A DNA stretch of 64,000 nt from DATKMK01 sp035541895 (GTDB lineage: Bacteria > Desulfobacterota > Binatia > HRBIN30 > JACQVA1), in contig DATKMK010000037.1 in NCBI GenBank assembly GCA_035541895.1, positions 1-64,000 of the forward strand, written 5' to 3'. The notes under the pieces are model-generated. The model did not search any database. It worked only from the letters and a program-made list of their open reading frames with translations, and was not told the origin of the DNA. The translations under genes were made by a program, and so were the position numbers. The first letter of the stretch is position 1. Every line of letters starts with the position of its first letter. This document shows, piece after piece, positions 1-8,733 of the stretch.

Positions 1-645
1 TTCTCCATGATGTCGTCCGACAGCCAGGCCATGGGCCGGGTCGGCGAGGTCGTGATCCGCACCTGGCAGACCGCCGACAAGATGAAGAAGCAGCGCGGGC
101 GACTGAAGGAGGAGCAGGGCGACAACGACAACGTGCGCGTCAAGCGCTACGTCGCCAAGTACACGATCAATCCCGCCATCGCGCAGGGCTTCGCGCGCGA
201 GATCGGCAGCGTGGAGGTGGGCAAGCTCGCCGACCTCGTGGTGTGGTCCCCTGCCTTCTTCGGCGCCAAGCCGGACGTGGTGCTGAAGTCGGGCACCATC
301 ATCATGGCGCCGATGGGCGATCCGAACGCCTCCATTCCCACGCCGCAGCCGGTCCACTACCGGCCGATGTTCGGCGCGCTTGGGCACGCGCGCAACGCGA
401 CGTGTATGAGTTTCCTGCCGCAAGCTGCGATCACGGCCGGAGTGCCGCAGCAAATCGGGCTCCGTAACCTGATCGGTACGGTACGCGCAACTCGCGCGCT
501 GCGTAAGGCAGACCTCATTCACAACGGCTATCAACCGCGTGTCGAGGTCGATCCGCGCACCTACGAGGTGCGCGCCGACGGCGAGCTGCTGACCTGCGAG
601 CCGGCGCGGGAGCTTCCGTTGGCGCAGCGCTACTTTTTGTTTTGA
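1..645 (+). CDS. ureC: Urease alpha subunit, C-terminal part (cut by window edge)
   Basis: Catalytic nickel subunit of urease, which hydrolyses urea to ammonia and carbamate in the cytoplasm. The reading frame is open from base 1, so the gene starts before the window; about 214 C-terminal residues are visible of a family length near 570. The motif SSDSQAMGRVGE near the start carries the Asp that ligates nickel in known ureases. The metal-binding His residues and carbamylated Lys lie upstream and cannot be checked. The end YFLF is the usual urease terminus. It is the first visible gene of a ureC-ureE-ureF-ureG run on one strand, with a 7-base gap to ureE. Confidence 0.97.
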   Translation, partial: FSMMSSDSQAMGRVGEVVIRTWQTADKMKKQRGRLKEEQGDNDNVRVKRYVAKYTINPAIAQGFAREIGSVEVGKLADLVVWSPAFFGAKPDVVLKSGTIIMAPMGDPNASIPTPQPVHYRPMFGALGHARNATCMSFLPQAAITAGVPQQIGLRNLIGTVRATRALRKADLIHNGYQPRVEVDPRTYEVRADGELLTCEPARELPLAQRYFLF

Positions 646-652
646 GCGGCCC

Positions 653-1159
653 ATGGCGATACTCGAATTGATCGAGAAGGTGACCTCGGTTGCCGCGGCC
701 GAAGACACCGTTACCCTGCCGTACGAGTTGCGGCAAAAGGGACGCCAGCGTGTACGACTCGACAGCGGACGCGAAGCGGCGCTGGTGTTGCCGCACGGCA
801 CGGTCCTCGACGACGGCGATTGTCTGCGCGCTGCCGACGGCACCGCCGTGTGCGTGCGCGCGGCGACCGAAGTCGTGATGACGGCCCGGAGCGATGATGC
901 GCACCGGCTGGCGCGCGCCTGCTATCACCTGGGCAACCGGCACGTTCGAGTGCAGCTCGGGCCGGGTTGGGTTCGCTACCAACCGGATCACGTGCTCGAT
1001 GAACTGGTCCATGGTCTCGGGCTTGCCGTGACGCAGGAAGTCGCACGCTTCGAACCCGAGCGCGGTGCGTATCACAGTCACACCGGCAACCATCGACGCG
1101 ACGCGGCACATCAGTCGGGCGCGGATACGCCCCTCAAGTCCCCCGAGCGACGCTCGTGA
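653..1159 (+). CDS. ureE: Urease accessory protein UreE (nickel metallochaperone)
   Basis: Delivers nickel to the urease assembly complex. The 168-residue protein has the UreE motif ACYHLGNRH (about residues 84-92) and DHVLDELVHGLG, matching the C-terminal domain with its conserved nickel-binding His. The tail has several spaced His residues (HSHTGNHRRDAAH), a modest form of the His-rich tail of many UreE proteins. It starts 7 bases after the ureC stop, and its stop overlaps the ureF GTG start, so translation of the two is probably coupled. Confidence 0.93.
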   Translation: MAILELIEKVTSVAAAEDTVTLPYELRQKGRQRVRLDSGREAALVLPHGTVLDDGDCLRAADGTAVCVRAATEVVMTARSDDAHRLARACYHLGNRHVRVQLGPGWVRYQPDHVLDELVHGLGLAVTQEVARFEPERGAYHSHTGNHRRDAAHQSGADTPLKSPERRS

Positions 1160-1839
1160 TTCAGCCCGCGACCGATCTGAATTTGGTTCGGCTGCTGCAG
1201 CTTGCGAGCCCGGCCCTCCCCGTCGGTGCGTACGCCTACTCGCAAGGCCTCGAATGGGCGGTTGCCGCGGGGTGGGTGAGTGACGCGGCCTCGCTGGCGC
1301 AGTGGTTGGACGATCAACTCAGGTTTTCGTTCGGAGCGGTTGATGTGCCGATCTTCGCTCGGCTCTACGACGCCGCGCGCACGGCTGACGACACGGCGCA
1401 ACTCGCATGGAGCCGCGAGCTGATCGCGCGTCGCGAAACCCGCGAGCTGATCGTCGACGATTGCGATCGCGGTCGTGCCTTGGCGAAGTTGCTGGATGAA
1501 CTCGGCGTCTCCGCGGCCCGCGCGTGGCTGACACGCGGCGATACCCCGTTCGCTGCGCTCATGGCTGTGGCCGCAGCCGCGTGGAACATCGCGTTGGCGC
1601 CGGCTGCGCAGGCGCTCGCGTGGAGTTGGCTCGAAAGTCAAGTGGTCGCCGGCGTCAAGCTGATCCCGCTCGGCCAAATGGCCGGCCAGCAAGTGCTGCT
1701 TGATCTCGCGGGGCGCATTCCGGCCATGTGCGAGGAGGCGCTCGCGCGGAGCGACGACGACATCGGCGGTACGCTCCCAATCGTCGCCGTGGCGAGCAGC
1801 CTACACGAAACGCAGTACACACGGTTGTTCCGCTCCTGA
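1156..1839 (+). CDS. ureF: Urease accessory protein UreF
   Basis: Part of the UreDFG complex that loads nickel into apo-urease and gates UreG GTPase activity. The N-terminal segment LLQLASPALPVGAYAYSQGLE is typical of the family, and 227 residues is the usual length. The start is GTG, sharing the bases GTGA with the ureE stop. No ureD/ureH gene is in view, so it must lie upstream of the window or elsewhere. Confidence 0.94.
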   Translation: MIQPATDLNLVRLLQLASPALPVGAYAYSQGLEWAVAAGWVSDAASLAQWLDDQLRFSFGAVDVPIFARLYDAARTADDTAQLAWSRELIARRETRELIVDDCDRGRALAKLLDELGVSAARAWLTRGDTPFAALMAVAAAAWNIALAPAAQALAWSWLESQVVAGVKLIPLGQMAGQQVLLDLAGRIPAMCEEALARSDDDIGGTLPIVAVASSLHETQYTRLFRS

Positions 1840-1868
1840 AGGAACCGAGCGCGAGCTAGAGGCGATCG

Positions 1869-2495
1869 ATGACGACCATTTTAGCTCGTACGCGTCCACC
1901 ACTGCGTGTCGGCATCGGCGGCCCGGTCGGCTCGGGTAAGACCGCTCTCATGGACGCGCTGTGCAAGCAACTGCGCTCGCGCTTCGAGATTGCGGCCGTG
2001 ACCAACGACATCTACACACGCGAGGACGCGGAATTCCTCATCCGCAGTCAGGCGTTGCCGCCCGACCGCATTGTCGGGGTCGAAACCGGCGGCTGTCCGC
2101 ATACCGCAATTCGTGAGGATGCCTCGATGAACCTCTCCGCGATCGACGGGTTGTGTCGACGCTTTCCCCAGCTCGACGTGATCCTCGTCGAGAGCGGCGG
2201 CGACAACTTGGCGGCGACGTTCAGTCCGGAGCTGGCAGACCTGACGATCTACGTGATCGACGTGGCGGAAGGCGAGAAGATTCCGCGCAAGGGCGGCCCC
2301 GGCATCACGCGGTCTGATCTGCTGGTGATCAACAAAATCGATCTGGCGCCGCACGTTGGCGCCTCACTCGAAGTCATGGAATCTGACACCCGTCGCATGC
2401 GCGGCGAGCGACCGTACGTGTTCACGAACCTGCGCGACGGCACCGGCGTGAGAACCATCGTCGACTTCATCGTGCACGAGGGAGTGTTGCAATGA
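1869..2495 (+). CDS. ureG: Urease accessory GTPase UreG
   Basis: SIMIBI-class GTPase that powers nickel insertion into urease. The P-loop GPVGSGKT spans residues 18-25, followed by the family signatures VETGGCPHTAIREDASMN (with the Cys-Pro-His metal motif), ESGGDNLAATFSPEL and the NKID base-recognition motif. At 208 residues it is full length. It lies 29 bases after ureF, and its stop overlaps the start of a lipoprotein gene (ATGA). Confidence 0.96.
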   Translation: MTTILARTRPPLRVGIGGPVGSGKTALMDALCKQLRSRFEIAAVTNDIYTREDAEFLIRSQALPPDRIVGVETGGCPHTAIREDASMNLSAIDGLCRRFPQLDVILVESGGDNLAATFSPELADLTIYVIDVAEGEKIPRKGGPGITRSDLLVINKIDLAPHVGASLEVMESDTRRMRGERPYVFTNLRDGTGVRTIVDFIVHEGVLQ

Positions 2496-3061
2496 CTCGA
2501 CCTGCAATTCTGTTCACGGTGCTTGTCGCGTGCGGCGGCTGCGCGACCGTGACGTTTAAGCCCGGGGCGTCGCCGGAAGCGATGGGAGCAGACGAGCGCG
2601 CCTGCCGCAGCGCGAACACCGACGAGGCAGATTACGTCGAGTGCATGAAGGCTCGAGGCGCGTTTGTCGCGAGCAGCAATGTCGCCCACGAGCGAGCAGC
2701 TGAGCCGCCCAAGCTCGTGGCGACTCGAGAAGATGTGCAGCCCGCGCTCTCCGACGTCCCGGTAATGACCGGCGACGCCGGTCCTGTGCCCACGCCATCC
2801 GCCGACGCAGAGCCGGCGGCGCCGCCTGCTGCACGAGAACCTCCACCGGCGAACGCCTTGGAGAGGGTTGAGGTCGCGAGTTGGTGGAAGCTCGGCGGAA
2901 CTGCCAACGGCTTGGACAAGGCGATCACTGCGTGCGTCGAGAAGCTCGGCGAGGCGCATCGCCCGAACCCGACAGCGACCGTGGTCACGGTCGGTCTGCG
3001 CGAGTGCCTGCGGACCGCCGGCTGGTACCCGCTCAAGGTCGAGGCGTCGGGTGTGCGCTGA
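2492..3061 (+). CDS. Putative lipoprotein coupled to ureG
   Basis: Function not recognised. The 189-residue product starts with a short hydrophobic signal ending in a Cys-containing segment (LVACGGC) that resembles a lipobox, so it is probably membrane-anchored in the envelope. The middle (about residues 60-120) is rich in Pro, Ala and Glu; a short C-terminal region with two Cys (ITACVEKLGEA, LRECLRTAGWYPL) could be a small folded domain. Its ATG overlaps the ureG stop by four bases, so it belongs to the urease transcript. Whether it works with urease or is only a passenger cannot be told. Confidence 0.7.
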   Translation: MTRPAILFTVLVACGGCATVTFKPGASPEAMGADERACRSANTDEADYVECMKARGAFVASSNVAHERAAEPPKLVATREDVQPALSDVPVMTGDAGPVPTPSADAEPAAPPAAREPPPANALERVEVASWWKLGGTANGLDKAITACVEKLGEAHRPNPTATVVTVGLRECLRTAGWYPLKVEASGVR

Positions 3062-3174
3062 CCGCATTGATCAGTTCGTCGATCAAGCCCCCATCGTTGG
3101 CGACATTGCCGACCAACCGCGCGATCAGTCGTCGCGGGAATCTGGAATCACGCTGGTCGCTTTGAAGAGCAAAG

Positions 3175-3246
3175 TGCCCCCGCCGCGAATCGAACGCGGA
3201 CTACAGGTTCCGGAGACCTGTGTGATATCCTTTTCACCACAGGGGC
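3175..3246 (-). tRNA. tRNA-Arg(CCG)
   Basis: On the minus strand the sequence folds as a full cloverleaf: acceptor GCCCCTG/CGGGGGC with discriminator A, D stem GTGA/TCAC, anticodon stem CAGGT/ACCTG with loop CTCCGGA, and T loop TTCGATT in a CCGCG/CGCGG stem. The anticodon CCG reads codon CGG. The 3' CCA is not encoded. It lies in the gap between the urease lipoprotein and ispE, opposite in strand to both. Confidence 0.95.
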
Positions 3247-3317
3247 AATTGAGGAAAGATGTCGGTGCAGCTAGCACGGTGGGGTGAGGGGGTCAATGCG
3301 ATCGGAGCGCGCCAAGG

Positions 3318-4220
3318 ATGAATGCGGCGCGCACCGCGCGAGTGTTGGCGCCCGCAAAGATCAACCTTGCGCTGCGCATCGTCGACCGACGCGCCGACGG
3401 ATACCATTTGCTCGACTCCCTGATGACGCCGATCGATCTGTACGACGAGTTGTTCATTCGGGTCGACCCTCGGGGCCGAAGGTCGATCACGGTCGCATGC
3501 GACGAGGCCGCAGTGCCGAGCGGCCCGGGAAATCTTGCGTACCGCGCGGCTGAACTGTTCTTGGCGCGTTGCAGCATGAGTGCCGCGGTGTCGATCGACC
3601 TGCACAAGCGAATCCCGGCGGGCAGCGGGCTGGGCGGCGGTAGCAGTGACGCGGCAGCCGTTCTGCTCGCGCTCAACGAAATGTTGAGTGGCGGTCGAAC
3701 GCGCGGTCGACTCGCGGCCTGGGGTGCTGAGCTTGGCGCGGACGTCCCGTTCTCTGTCCACGGGCGCCCGGCCCGCGTGCAGGGGATCGGCGAACAGGTG
3801 TCGGTCCTCAATGGCTGGCCTGGGATCGCCATGGTCGTGGCGCGACCTGCAAGGGGCTTGTCTACTGCGGCGATCTATCGCCGCTTCGATGAGCGTGTCC
3901 GCGAACCGGAGGCTTCGTTGACAAAGCGGGATTTGGCCACTAGTATCGCGGACTTCGCCGCCGGCAGAAGTCCGTTGCGAGAACTGCTGGTGAACGACCT
4001 TGAGGCTGTAGCGGTCGAGGTGTGTCCCGATGTGGGTTCCGTCAAGACACTGCTGCAGGAACTCGGTGCCGACGGAACGCTGATGACCGGAAGCGGGTCG
4101 GCGGTGTTTGGCGTGTGGCCGTCGCTGGATGCGGCGAGAACGGCAGCGGCGGCGATCTGTGATCGAGGCTATTGGGCGGTTGCGGCGCAAACGATCGACG
4201 CGTCGCCGGCAATCGCGTGA
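3318..4220 (+). CDS. ispE: 4-diphosphocytidyl-2-C-methyl-D-erythritol kinase
   Basis: GHMP-family kinase that phosphorylates CDP-ME in the non-mevalonate isoprenoid pathway. The N-terminal APAKINLALRI holds the catalytic Lys, and the ATP-binding loop PAGSGLGGGSSDAAA spans residues 100-114; a C-terminal GHMP motif MTGSGSAVFG is also present. At 300 residues it is of normal length. Its stop codon ends one base before the tRNA-Gln gene. The order ispE, tRNA-Gln, prs, rplY, pth is known from deltaproteobacteria-like genomes. Confidence 0.95.
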   Translation: MNAARTARVLAPAKINLALRIVDRRADGYHLLDSLMTPIDLYDELFIRVDPRGRRSITVACDEAAVPSGPGNLAYRAAELFLARCSMSAAVSIDLHKRIPAGSGLGGGSSDAAAVLLALNEMLSGGRTRGRLAAWGAELGADVPFSVHGRPARVQGIGEQVSVLNGWPGIAMVVARPARGLSTAAIYRRFDERVREPEASLTKRDLATSIADFAAGRSPLRELLVNDLEAVAVEVCPDVGSVKTLLQELGADGTLMTGSGSAVFGVWPSLDAARTAAAAICDRGYWAVAAQTIDASPAIA

Positions 4221-4291
4221 TGGGCGGTCGCCAAGCGGTAAGGCCCCGGACTTTGGATCCGGTATCGAAGGTTCGAATCCTTCCCGCCCAG
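4221..4291 (+). tRNA. tRNA-Gln(TTG)
   Basis: Cloverleaf with acceptor TGGGCGG/CCGCCCA, discriminator G, D arm GCC-AAGCGGTAA-GGC, anticodon stem CCGGA/TCCGG with loop CTTTGGA (anticodon TTG), and T arm around GGTTCGAATCC. The 3' CCA is not encoded. It directly follows the ispE stop codon, so the mature 5' end is the base after the stop and the tRNA is probably cut out of the ispE-prs transcript. Confidence 0.96.
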
Positions 4292-4335
4292 TGATTGGAT
4301 GAAAGGCGTCGCGGCGCGCTAGGCAGAAGAGAGTA

Positions 4336-5292
4336 ATGGGGAACCGGGTCAAAGACGAGATTCAGGTATTTGCGGGCAACTCCAACCCAGCGTTGGCACG
4401 TGACGTCTGCAAAGAACTCAGGGTCCCCCAGGGTGCCGCTGAAGTCCGCCGCTTCAGCGACGGCGAGATCAACGTCAAGATCGCCGACAATGTGCGCGGC
4501 GGCGATGTGTTCGTGCTGCAGTCGACCTGTACGCCGGTGAATGACAGCTTGATGGAACTGCTCCTGATGCTTGACGCCTTTCGACGAGCATCGGCCAAGC
4601 GGGTCACCGCTGTCATTCCGTACTTCGGCTACGCGCGGCAGGATCGCAAGGTCGATCCGCGCGTCCCGATCAGCGCCAAGCTGGTGGCCGATCTCATCAC
4701 GACCGCCGGCGCCTCGCGGGTGCTGACGACGGACCTCCACGCGGGTCAGATTCAGGGCTTTTTTAACATTCCGGTCGACAATCTGTTCGCGACGCGAGTC
4801 TTGCTGAAGTACGTGCGCGAACGGATTCCGGGCGACGGAGTGTCGGTTGTGTCGCCGGACCCAGGCGGCGTTGAGCGCGCGCGTGCGTTCGCCAAGCACC
4901 TCAACGCGGGTTTGGCGATCATCGACAAACGGCGCCCGCGACCGAATGTGGTGGCCGAAATGCGCGTCGTCGGTGAGGTGGAAGGTCAGAAGGCGATCAT
5001 TGTCGACGACATTGTCGACACCGCCGGCACGCTGGCAGCGGCGGCCACCGCGTTGCGCGAGTCGGGAGCTACGGACGTGTATGCGTGTTGTACGCATCCG
5101 GTGCTGTCCGGTCCGGCGATCGAACGCATCGAGCAATCGGTGCTGAAAGAGTTGATCGTCACGGACACCATTCCCCTTTCGGATGCGGCACGGGGGTGCC
5201 GAAAGATTCACGTCCTCTCAGTCGCGCCGCTGCTGGCGGAGGCCATTCGGCGCACGCACAGCGAAGAATCAATCAGTTCATTGTTCGACTGA
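4336..5292 (+). CDS. prs: Ribose-phosphate pyrophosphokinase (PRPP synthetase)
   Basis: Makes PRPP from ribose 5-phosphate and ATP for purine, pyrimidine, His and Trp synthesis. The 318-residue protein is full length for class I. Visible motifs are FSDGEINVKI, the flexible-loop segment YFGYARQDRK, the TTDLHAGQIQGFF region with the catalytic His, and the PRPP-binding loop VDDIVDTAGTL. It lies 44 bases after tRNA-Gln and 25 bases before rplY. Confidence 0.97.
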   Translation: MGNRVKDEIQVFAGNSNPALARDVCKELRVPQGAAEVRRFSDGEINVKIADNVRGGDVFVLQSTCTPVNDSLMELLLMLDAFRRASAKRVTAVIPYFGYARQDRKVDPRVPISAKLVADLITTAGASRVLTTDLHAGQIQGFFNIPVDNLFATRVLLKYVRERIPGDGVSVVSPDPGGVERARAFAKHLNAGLAIIDKRRPRPNVVAEMRVVGEVEGQKAIIVDDIVDTAGTLAAAATALRESGATDVYACCTHPVLSGPAIERIEQSVLKELIVTDTIPLSDAARGCRKIHVLSVAPLLAEAIRRTHSEESISSLFD

Positions 5293-5317
5293 AAAGCCAA
5301 CAGGAGTCGGAAGGACC

Positions 5318-5992
5318 ATGGAAACAGTGGAAATGGGAGCGGAGCCGCGCGCGCAGGTCGGCAAGGTCGCCGCGCGTCGGATGCGACGCAATGGCAAAGT
5401 TCCGGGCGTGTTCTATGGCCCGAAGCGCCAGGCGCTCTCGGTCGCGATCGACGCGAAGGAATACGCCACCAAGCTCGCCGGCTTGGAGGGCTCGACGCAC
5501 TTGATCAAACTCCGCTCGTCGTCCGTCGACATTACGGAGAAGTTGGCGCTGATCAAAGACGTGCAACTCGACCCGGTCAGTGGCGATATTTTGCACGCCG
5601 ATTTTTACGAGGTCGACGAGAGCGCCACGCTGCGGATCAACGTGCCACTGCATTTCGTCGGCAAGGCGGCCGGGATCATCGAAGGCGGGATCCTGCAGCC
5701 GTTGCAGCGTGAAGTCACGGTGGAATGCTTGCCGGCAAATATCCCGGACTTCATTCAGGTCGATGTGACGCCGCTGAACATCCACGACGTCGTGCACATC
5801 AGCGCGTTGCAGGCTCCGACCGGCGTCACGCTGGTCTACGACAGCGATGTGGCGCTCGTGACCGTTGCGCCGCCGACGGTCGAGGAAGTCAAGGTGGCCG
5901 AGGCGGCGCCGGCCGAGGGTGCGGCGCCAGCAGAAGGCGCGGCGCCCGCGGCGGAACCCGCCAAGGCCGAAGGGAAGGGCGGCGCGGCGTAA
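5318..5992 (+). CDS. rplY: 50S ribosomal protein L25, long Ctc-type
   Basis: Binds 5S rRNA. I chose the ATG at 5318 because it has a purine-rich ribosome site (AGGAG) upstream and gives the normal L25 N-terminus; an in-frame extension into prs from 5183 is possible but unlikely. The 224-residue product has the L25 beta-barrel (KVAARRMRRNGKVPGVFYG, then LKDVQLDP-like and HADFYEV segments) and the TL5/Ctc C-terminal domain. It ends in a low-complexity Ala/Glu/Pro tail with repeated PAEGA. Confidence 0.95.
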   Translation: METVEMGAEPRAQVGKVAARRMRRNGKVPGVFYGPKRQALSVAIDAKEYATKLAGLEGSTHLIKLRSSSVDITEKLALIKDVQLDPVSGDILHADFYEVDESATLRINVPLHFVGKAAGIIEGGILQPLQREVTVECLPANIPDFIQVDVTPLNIHDVVHISALQAPTGVTLVYDSDVALVTVAPPTVEEVKVAEAAPAEGAAPAEGAAPAAEPAKAEGKGGAA

Positions 5993-5998
5993 GGCGGA

Positions 5999-6610
5999 AT
6001 GTACGTCGTCGTGGGCTTGGGCAACCCGGGCCGACGCTACGCCACCACTCGGCACAACGTGGGCTTCATGATCATCGAACAGTTGGCTCGCCGCTGGCAG
6101 ATTGCGCTGGCACCGGCCGATTCGGCGTGCATTGGCCGCGGCGCCTATCGCGATACGCAAGTGATGTTGATGCAGCCGCAGCGATTCATGAATCTGAGTG
6201 GTGACGCGGTGGTCGCGACGGTGCCCGAATTGGAACGGTCTGCCGATGGAATCGAGACCGACGCAGCCAATCCAATGCAGCTTGTGGTGATTCATGACGA
6301 TCTGGATCTGCCTTGCGGCCGGCTGCGAGTGAAGCGCGGTGGGGGCAGCGGCGGCCACCGCGGCGTCGAGTCGATCGCTGCGCGCTGTGGTACCGAATTC
6401 TTCCGCATTCGAGTGGGTATCGGTCGGCCGGCTCCCGGCCATGATGCGGCGGCCCACGTGCTGGAGCCGTTTGCACCCGATGAAGAGAAACTCATCGCAG
6501 AAGCGATCGTACGCGCCGGTGACGCAGTGGAGATGCTCATCAGCGACGGTGTGACTGCGACAATGAACCGATTCAATCAGCGCGGGGCGACTCCCGCGCG
6601 TGCGAACTAG
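5999..6610 (+). CDS. pth: Peptidyl-tRNA hydrolase
   Basis: Releases tRNA from stalled peptidyl-tRNA. The N-terminus VVGLGNPGRRYATTRHNVGF contains Asn9 and the catalytic His19. PQRFMNLSG and IHDDLDLPCG with the active-site Asp, and GGGSGGHRG, follow in order. An insert of about 15 residues (near residues 75-95, ERSADGIETDAANP) lengthens the usual loop before the IHDD motif. It starts 6 bases after the rplY stop. Confidence 0.96.
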   Translation: MYVVVGLGNPGRRYATTRHNVGFMIIEQLARRWQIALAPADSACIGRGAYRDTQVMLMQPQRFMNLSGDAVVATVPELERSADGIETDAANPMQLVVIHDDLDLPCGRLRVKRGGGSGGHRGVESIAARCGTEFFRIRVGIGRPAPGHDAAAHVLEPFAPDEEKLIAEAIVRAGDAVEMLISDGVTATMNRFNQRGATPARAN

Positions 6611-6621
6611 GAGGCGAATCC

Positions 6622-6990
6622 ATGCAGCGATATGAAACCCTTTTTGTGATGCACCCCGACGTGCCGGAGGCGCAAGTACGAGAGACCGTCGATCGCGCCA
6701 GGCGGTTGATCCAATCGATGGGTGGGGAGCCGGGCGCAGTACACGAATGGGGGATGCGCGATTTGGCGTACCCGATCGAGAAGCAGCGACGCGGCTACTA
6801 CATCGTATTGGAGTATGCCGGGGGCGGCGACGTGGTGAAGGAACTCGAACGCACGCTGAAGATTGCGGACGAAGTGCTACGATACGTGTCGGTGCGCGCC
6901 GCTGAGGTCAAGCGCAAGGAGCGGCCAAGCCGCAAGCGCGCGCCACGCGCGCCGCGCCCCGAGGCAGCGCCGGCATTCGGCGCCGAGTAA
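6622..6990 (+). CDS. rpsF: 30S ribosomal protein S6
   Basis: Binds the central domain of 16S rRNA together with S18. The 122-residue product has the family features MQRYETLFVMHPD, GVHEWGMRDLAYPIEKQRRGYYI and EVLRYVSVR. A basic, Pro/Ala-rich tail follows. An AGGAGG ribosome site sits just upstream. It is followed closely by rpsR. Confidence 0.96.
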   Translation: MQRYETLFVMHPDVPEAQVRETVDRARRLIQSMGGEPGAVHEWGMRDLAYPIEKQRRGYYIVLEYAGGGDVVKELERTLKIADEVLRYVSVRAAEVKRKERPSRKRAPRAPRPEAAPAFGAE

Positions 6991-7000
6991 GGAGGCAGCA

Positions 7001-7297
7001 ATGGCGGAAGCACAGCGTGGCGGCAGGGGCCGTCCCAGAGGCGAGGATCGCGGCGGTGGCGGCGGGTTCCGACGGCGTGGCCCCGGTCGGCGCAAGGTCT
7101 GTCGATTTTGCGCGGATCGTGAGGCGGTCATCGACTACAAGGACACGCGGACGTTGACCAGTTTCATCACCGATCGCGGCAAGATCGTTCCCAGCCGCAT
7201 CAGCGGCAACTGCGCGCGGCATCAGCGGCGGCTGCGCGTCGCGATCAAGCGTGCGCGCACGGTGGCGCTGGTGCCGTACTCGTCGTCACAAACGTAG
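7001..7297 (+). CDS. rpsR: 30S ribosomal protein S18
   Basis: Partner of S6 on the small subunit. The ATG at 7001 follows a GGAGG site by a few bases and gives a 98-residue product. The conserved part begins near residue 30: RKVCRFCADREAVIDYKD, then SFITDRGKIVPSRISGNCARHQRRL. The first 30 residues are Gly/Arg-rich and longer than in many bacteria. The pair CRFC with the later Cys and His resembles zinc-binding S18 variants, though only some ligands are certain. Confidence 0.95.
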   Translation: MAEAQRGGRGRPRGEDRGGGGGFRRRGPGRRKVCRFCADREAVIDYKDTRTLTSFITDRGKIVPSRISGNCARHQRRLRVAIKRARTVALVPYSSSQT

Positions 7298-7311
7298 GAG
7301 CGTCGCTCGCC

Positions 7312-8238
7312 GTGCAAGGGTCATCCGCAGTTGGCGCTGCCGTCGCCGCAACCGGCGGGTTGTACGTCACCGCGCTGGTCGGGGCTCCGGTGTCGACCGT
7401 GCTGCTTCCGTTCGTTCCGCTGCCGGGGTTGCTCCTGGGCGGACGGCACGGCGAGGGCGCCTTGGTCGCCTGCGTGGGGCTGAGCACGATGCTGGCGGCG
7501 CTGCTGCTCGGCGTGGAGCCGGCGCTGACATATTTGCTCGCACTTGGAGCCCCGACGCTGGCGGCTACGGCCGCGCTCCGGCGCGGGTGGTCGGTGGAAC
7601 GCACGGTTCTGCTGGGCGCCGCGGCGTGGAGCGTCGCGGTGATGGTTCTCCTGCTGGCCGAGTTCGGTTCTCCGGCGCAAATCGTCGCCGGCGTGCGCGA
7701 CCGACTGCAGGAAAGCTTCGATCTCGCGGTAGCGACCTCGCGCGGGCTGGGAATCACCGACGATGTCGCGTCCGACCTGGCGGCCGCACGCGACGGGACG
7801 ATCGGAGCGGTGCTGGCGATCTTGCCCGCAGCGCTGGCGACTGCGGGCGCCTTTACCATGCTGCTCAACGTGCTCATCGTGCGAGGATTCTTGCCCTGGC
7901 TGCGTGCCAGCGACCTGCGAATCTGGTCGGCCCCGCCGACGTTGATTTGGGCGTTCATCGTTGCCGGCTTCGGCATGTTCATTCCGGGTCCCGGCGTTTG
8001 GATCGTGGCGGCGAATGCCTTCATCGTAGCGGCGAGTTGCTATCTCTGCCAAGGGTTGGCGATCGTGAGCTTCTACCTCGAGCGCTTTCACCTCGGGCGC
8101 GGGTTGCGGGTTGCCACGTACGCATTGATCATCACGCAACAGCCGTTGTTGCTCATTGTCCTGTTGCTGGGCGTTTTCGATTTGTGGGTGAACTTCCGCC
8201 GCTTGGGAGTTGCGACCGAGATCGACGTCGATGAGTGA
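7312..8238 (+). CDS. DUF2232 integral membrane protein (YybS-like)
   Basis: Function unknown; the family commonly sits between rpsR and rplI. The start is GTG with AGGAG-like bases overlapping the end of rpsR. The 308-residue protein has about eight hydrophobic segments across its length. The C-terminal stretch QGLAIVSFYLERFHLGRG followed by LLLGVFDLWVNFRR is the characteristic end of the family. Its position inside a ribosomal-protein operon suggests cotranscription with rpsF, rpsR and rplI, but gives no direct role. Confidence 0.85.
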   Translation: MQGSSAVGAAVAATGGLYVTALVGAPVSTVLLPFVPLPGLLLGGRHGEGALVACVGLSTMLAALLLGVEPALTYLLALGAPTLAATAALRRGWSVERTVLLGAAAWSVAVMVLLLAEFGSPAQIVAGVRDRLQESFDLAVATSRGLGITDDVASDLAAARDGTIGAVLAILPAALATAGAFTMLLNVLIVRGFLPWLRASDLRIWSAPPTLIWAFIVAGFGMFIPGPGVWIVAANAFIVAASCYLCQGLAIVSFYLERFHLGRGLRVATYALIITQQPLLLIVLLLGVFDLWVNFRRLGVATEIDVDE

Positions 8239-8274
8239 CGCCGGCCATTCTATGAGACGAAGGAGTACTGAGTC

Positions 8275-8721
8275 ATGGAAGTGATCCTGCGCGAAGAGGT
8301 GCCGCATCTGGGCACAACCGGAGACCTGGTCAAAGTCAAACCGGGATACGCTCGCAACTATCTGCTGCCGCGCGGCTTGGCGGTGGTCGCGGATCGCCGC
8401 AACGTGAAAGAGTTGGACCATCTGAAGCGCATCGCCGCCGAAAAGCGCGATCGCGAGCAGCAGACCGCTATCAACGCCGCGCAAAAGATCACCGCGCTGC
8501 GTCTGACCATCAAGGCGCGCGCGGGGGAGGAAGGCCGACTCTTCGGCTCGGTCACCAATCAGGACATCGAAAAGGCGATGGCCGCAGCCGGGCAGCCGGT
8601 TGATCGCCGTCGCATTCGGTTGGCCGAACCGATCAAAACCCTCGGCGAGCACATGGTGCCGATTCACCTCGCATCGCGCGTGGATGCTCACGTAACGATC
8701 GTCGTCGAGGCGGAGGCGTAA
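8275..8721 (+). CDS. rplI: 50S ribosomal protein L9
   Basis: Elongated large-subunit protein with two globular domains joined by a long helix. The N-terminal domain MEVILREEVPHLGTTGDLVKVKPGYARNYLLPRGLA is textbook L9. The helix and the C-terminal domain (GEEGRLFGSVTNQDIEKAM onwards) follow, at a normal 148 residues. It ends only 12 bases before the end of a convergent minus-strand gene. Confidence 0.97.
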   Translation: MEVILREEVPHLGTTGDLVKVKPGYARNYLLPRGLAVVADRRNVKELDHLKRIAAEKRDREQQTAINAAQKITALRLTIKARAGEEGRLFGSVTNQDIEKAMAAAGQPVDRRRIRLAEPIKTLGEHMVPIHLASRVDAHVTIVVEAEA

Positions 8722-8733
8722 CGGCGGGGTAGC

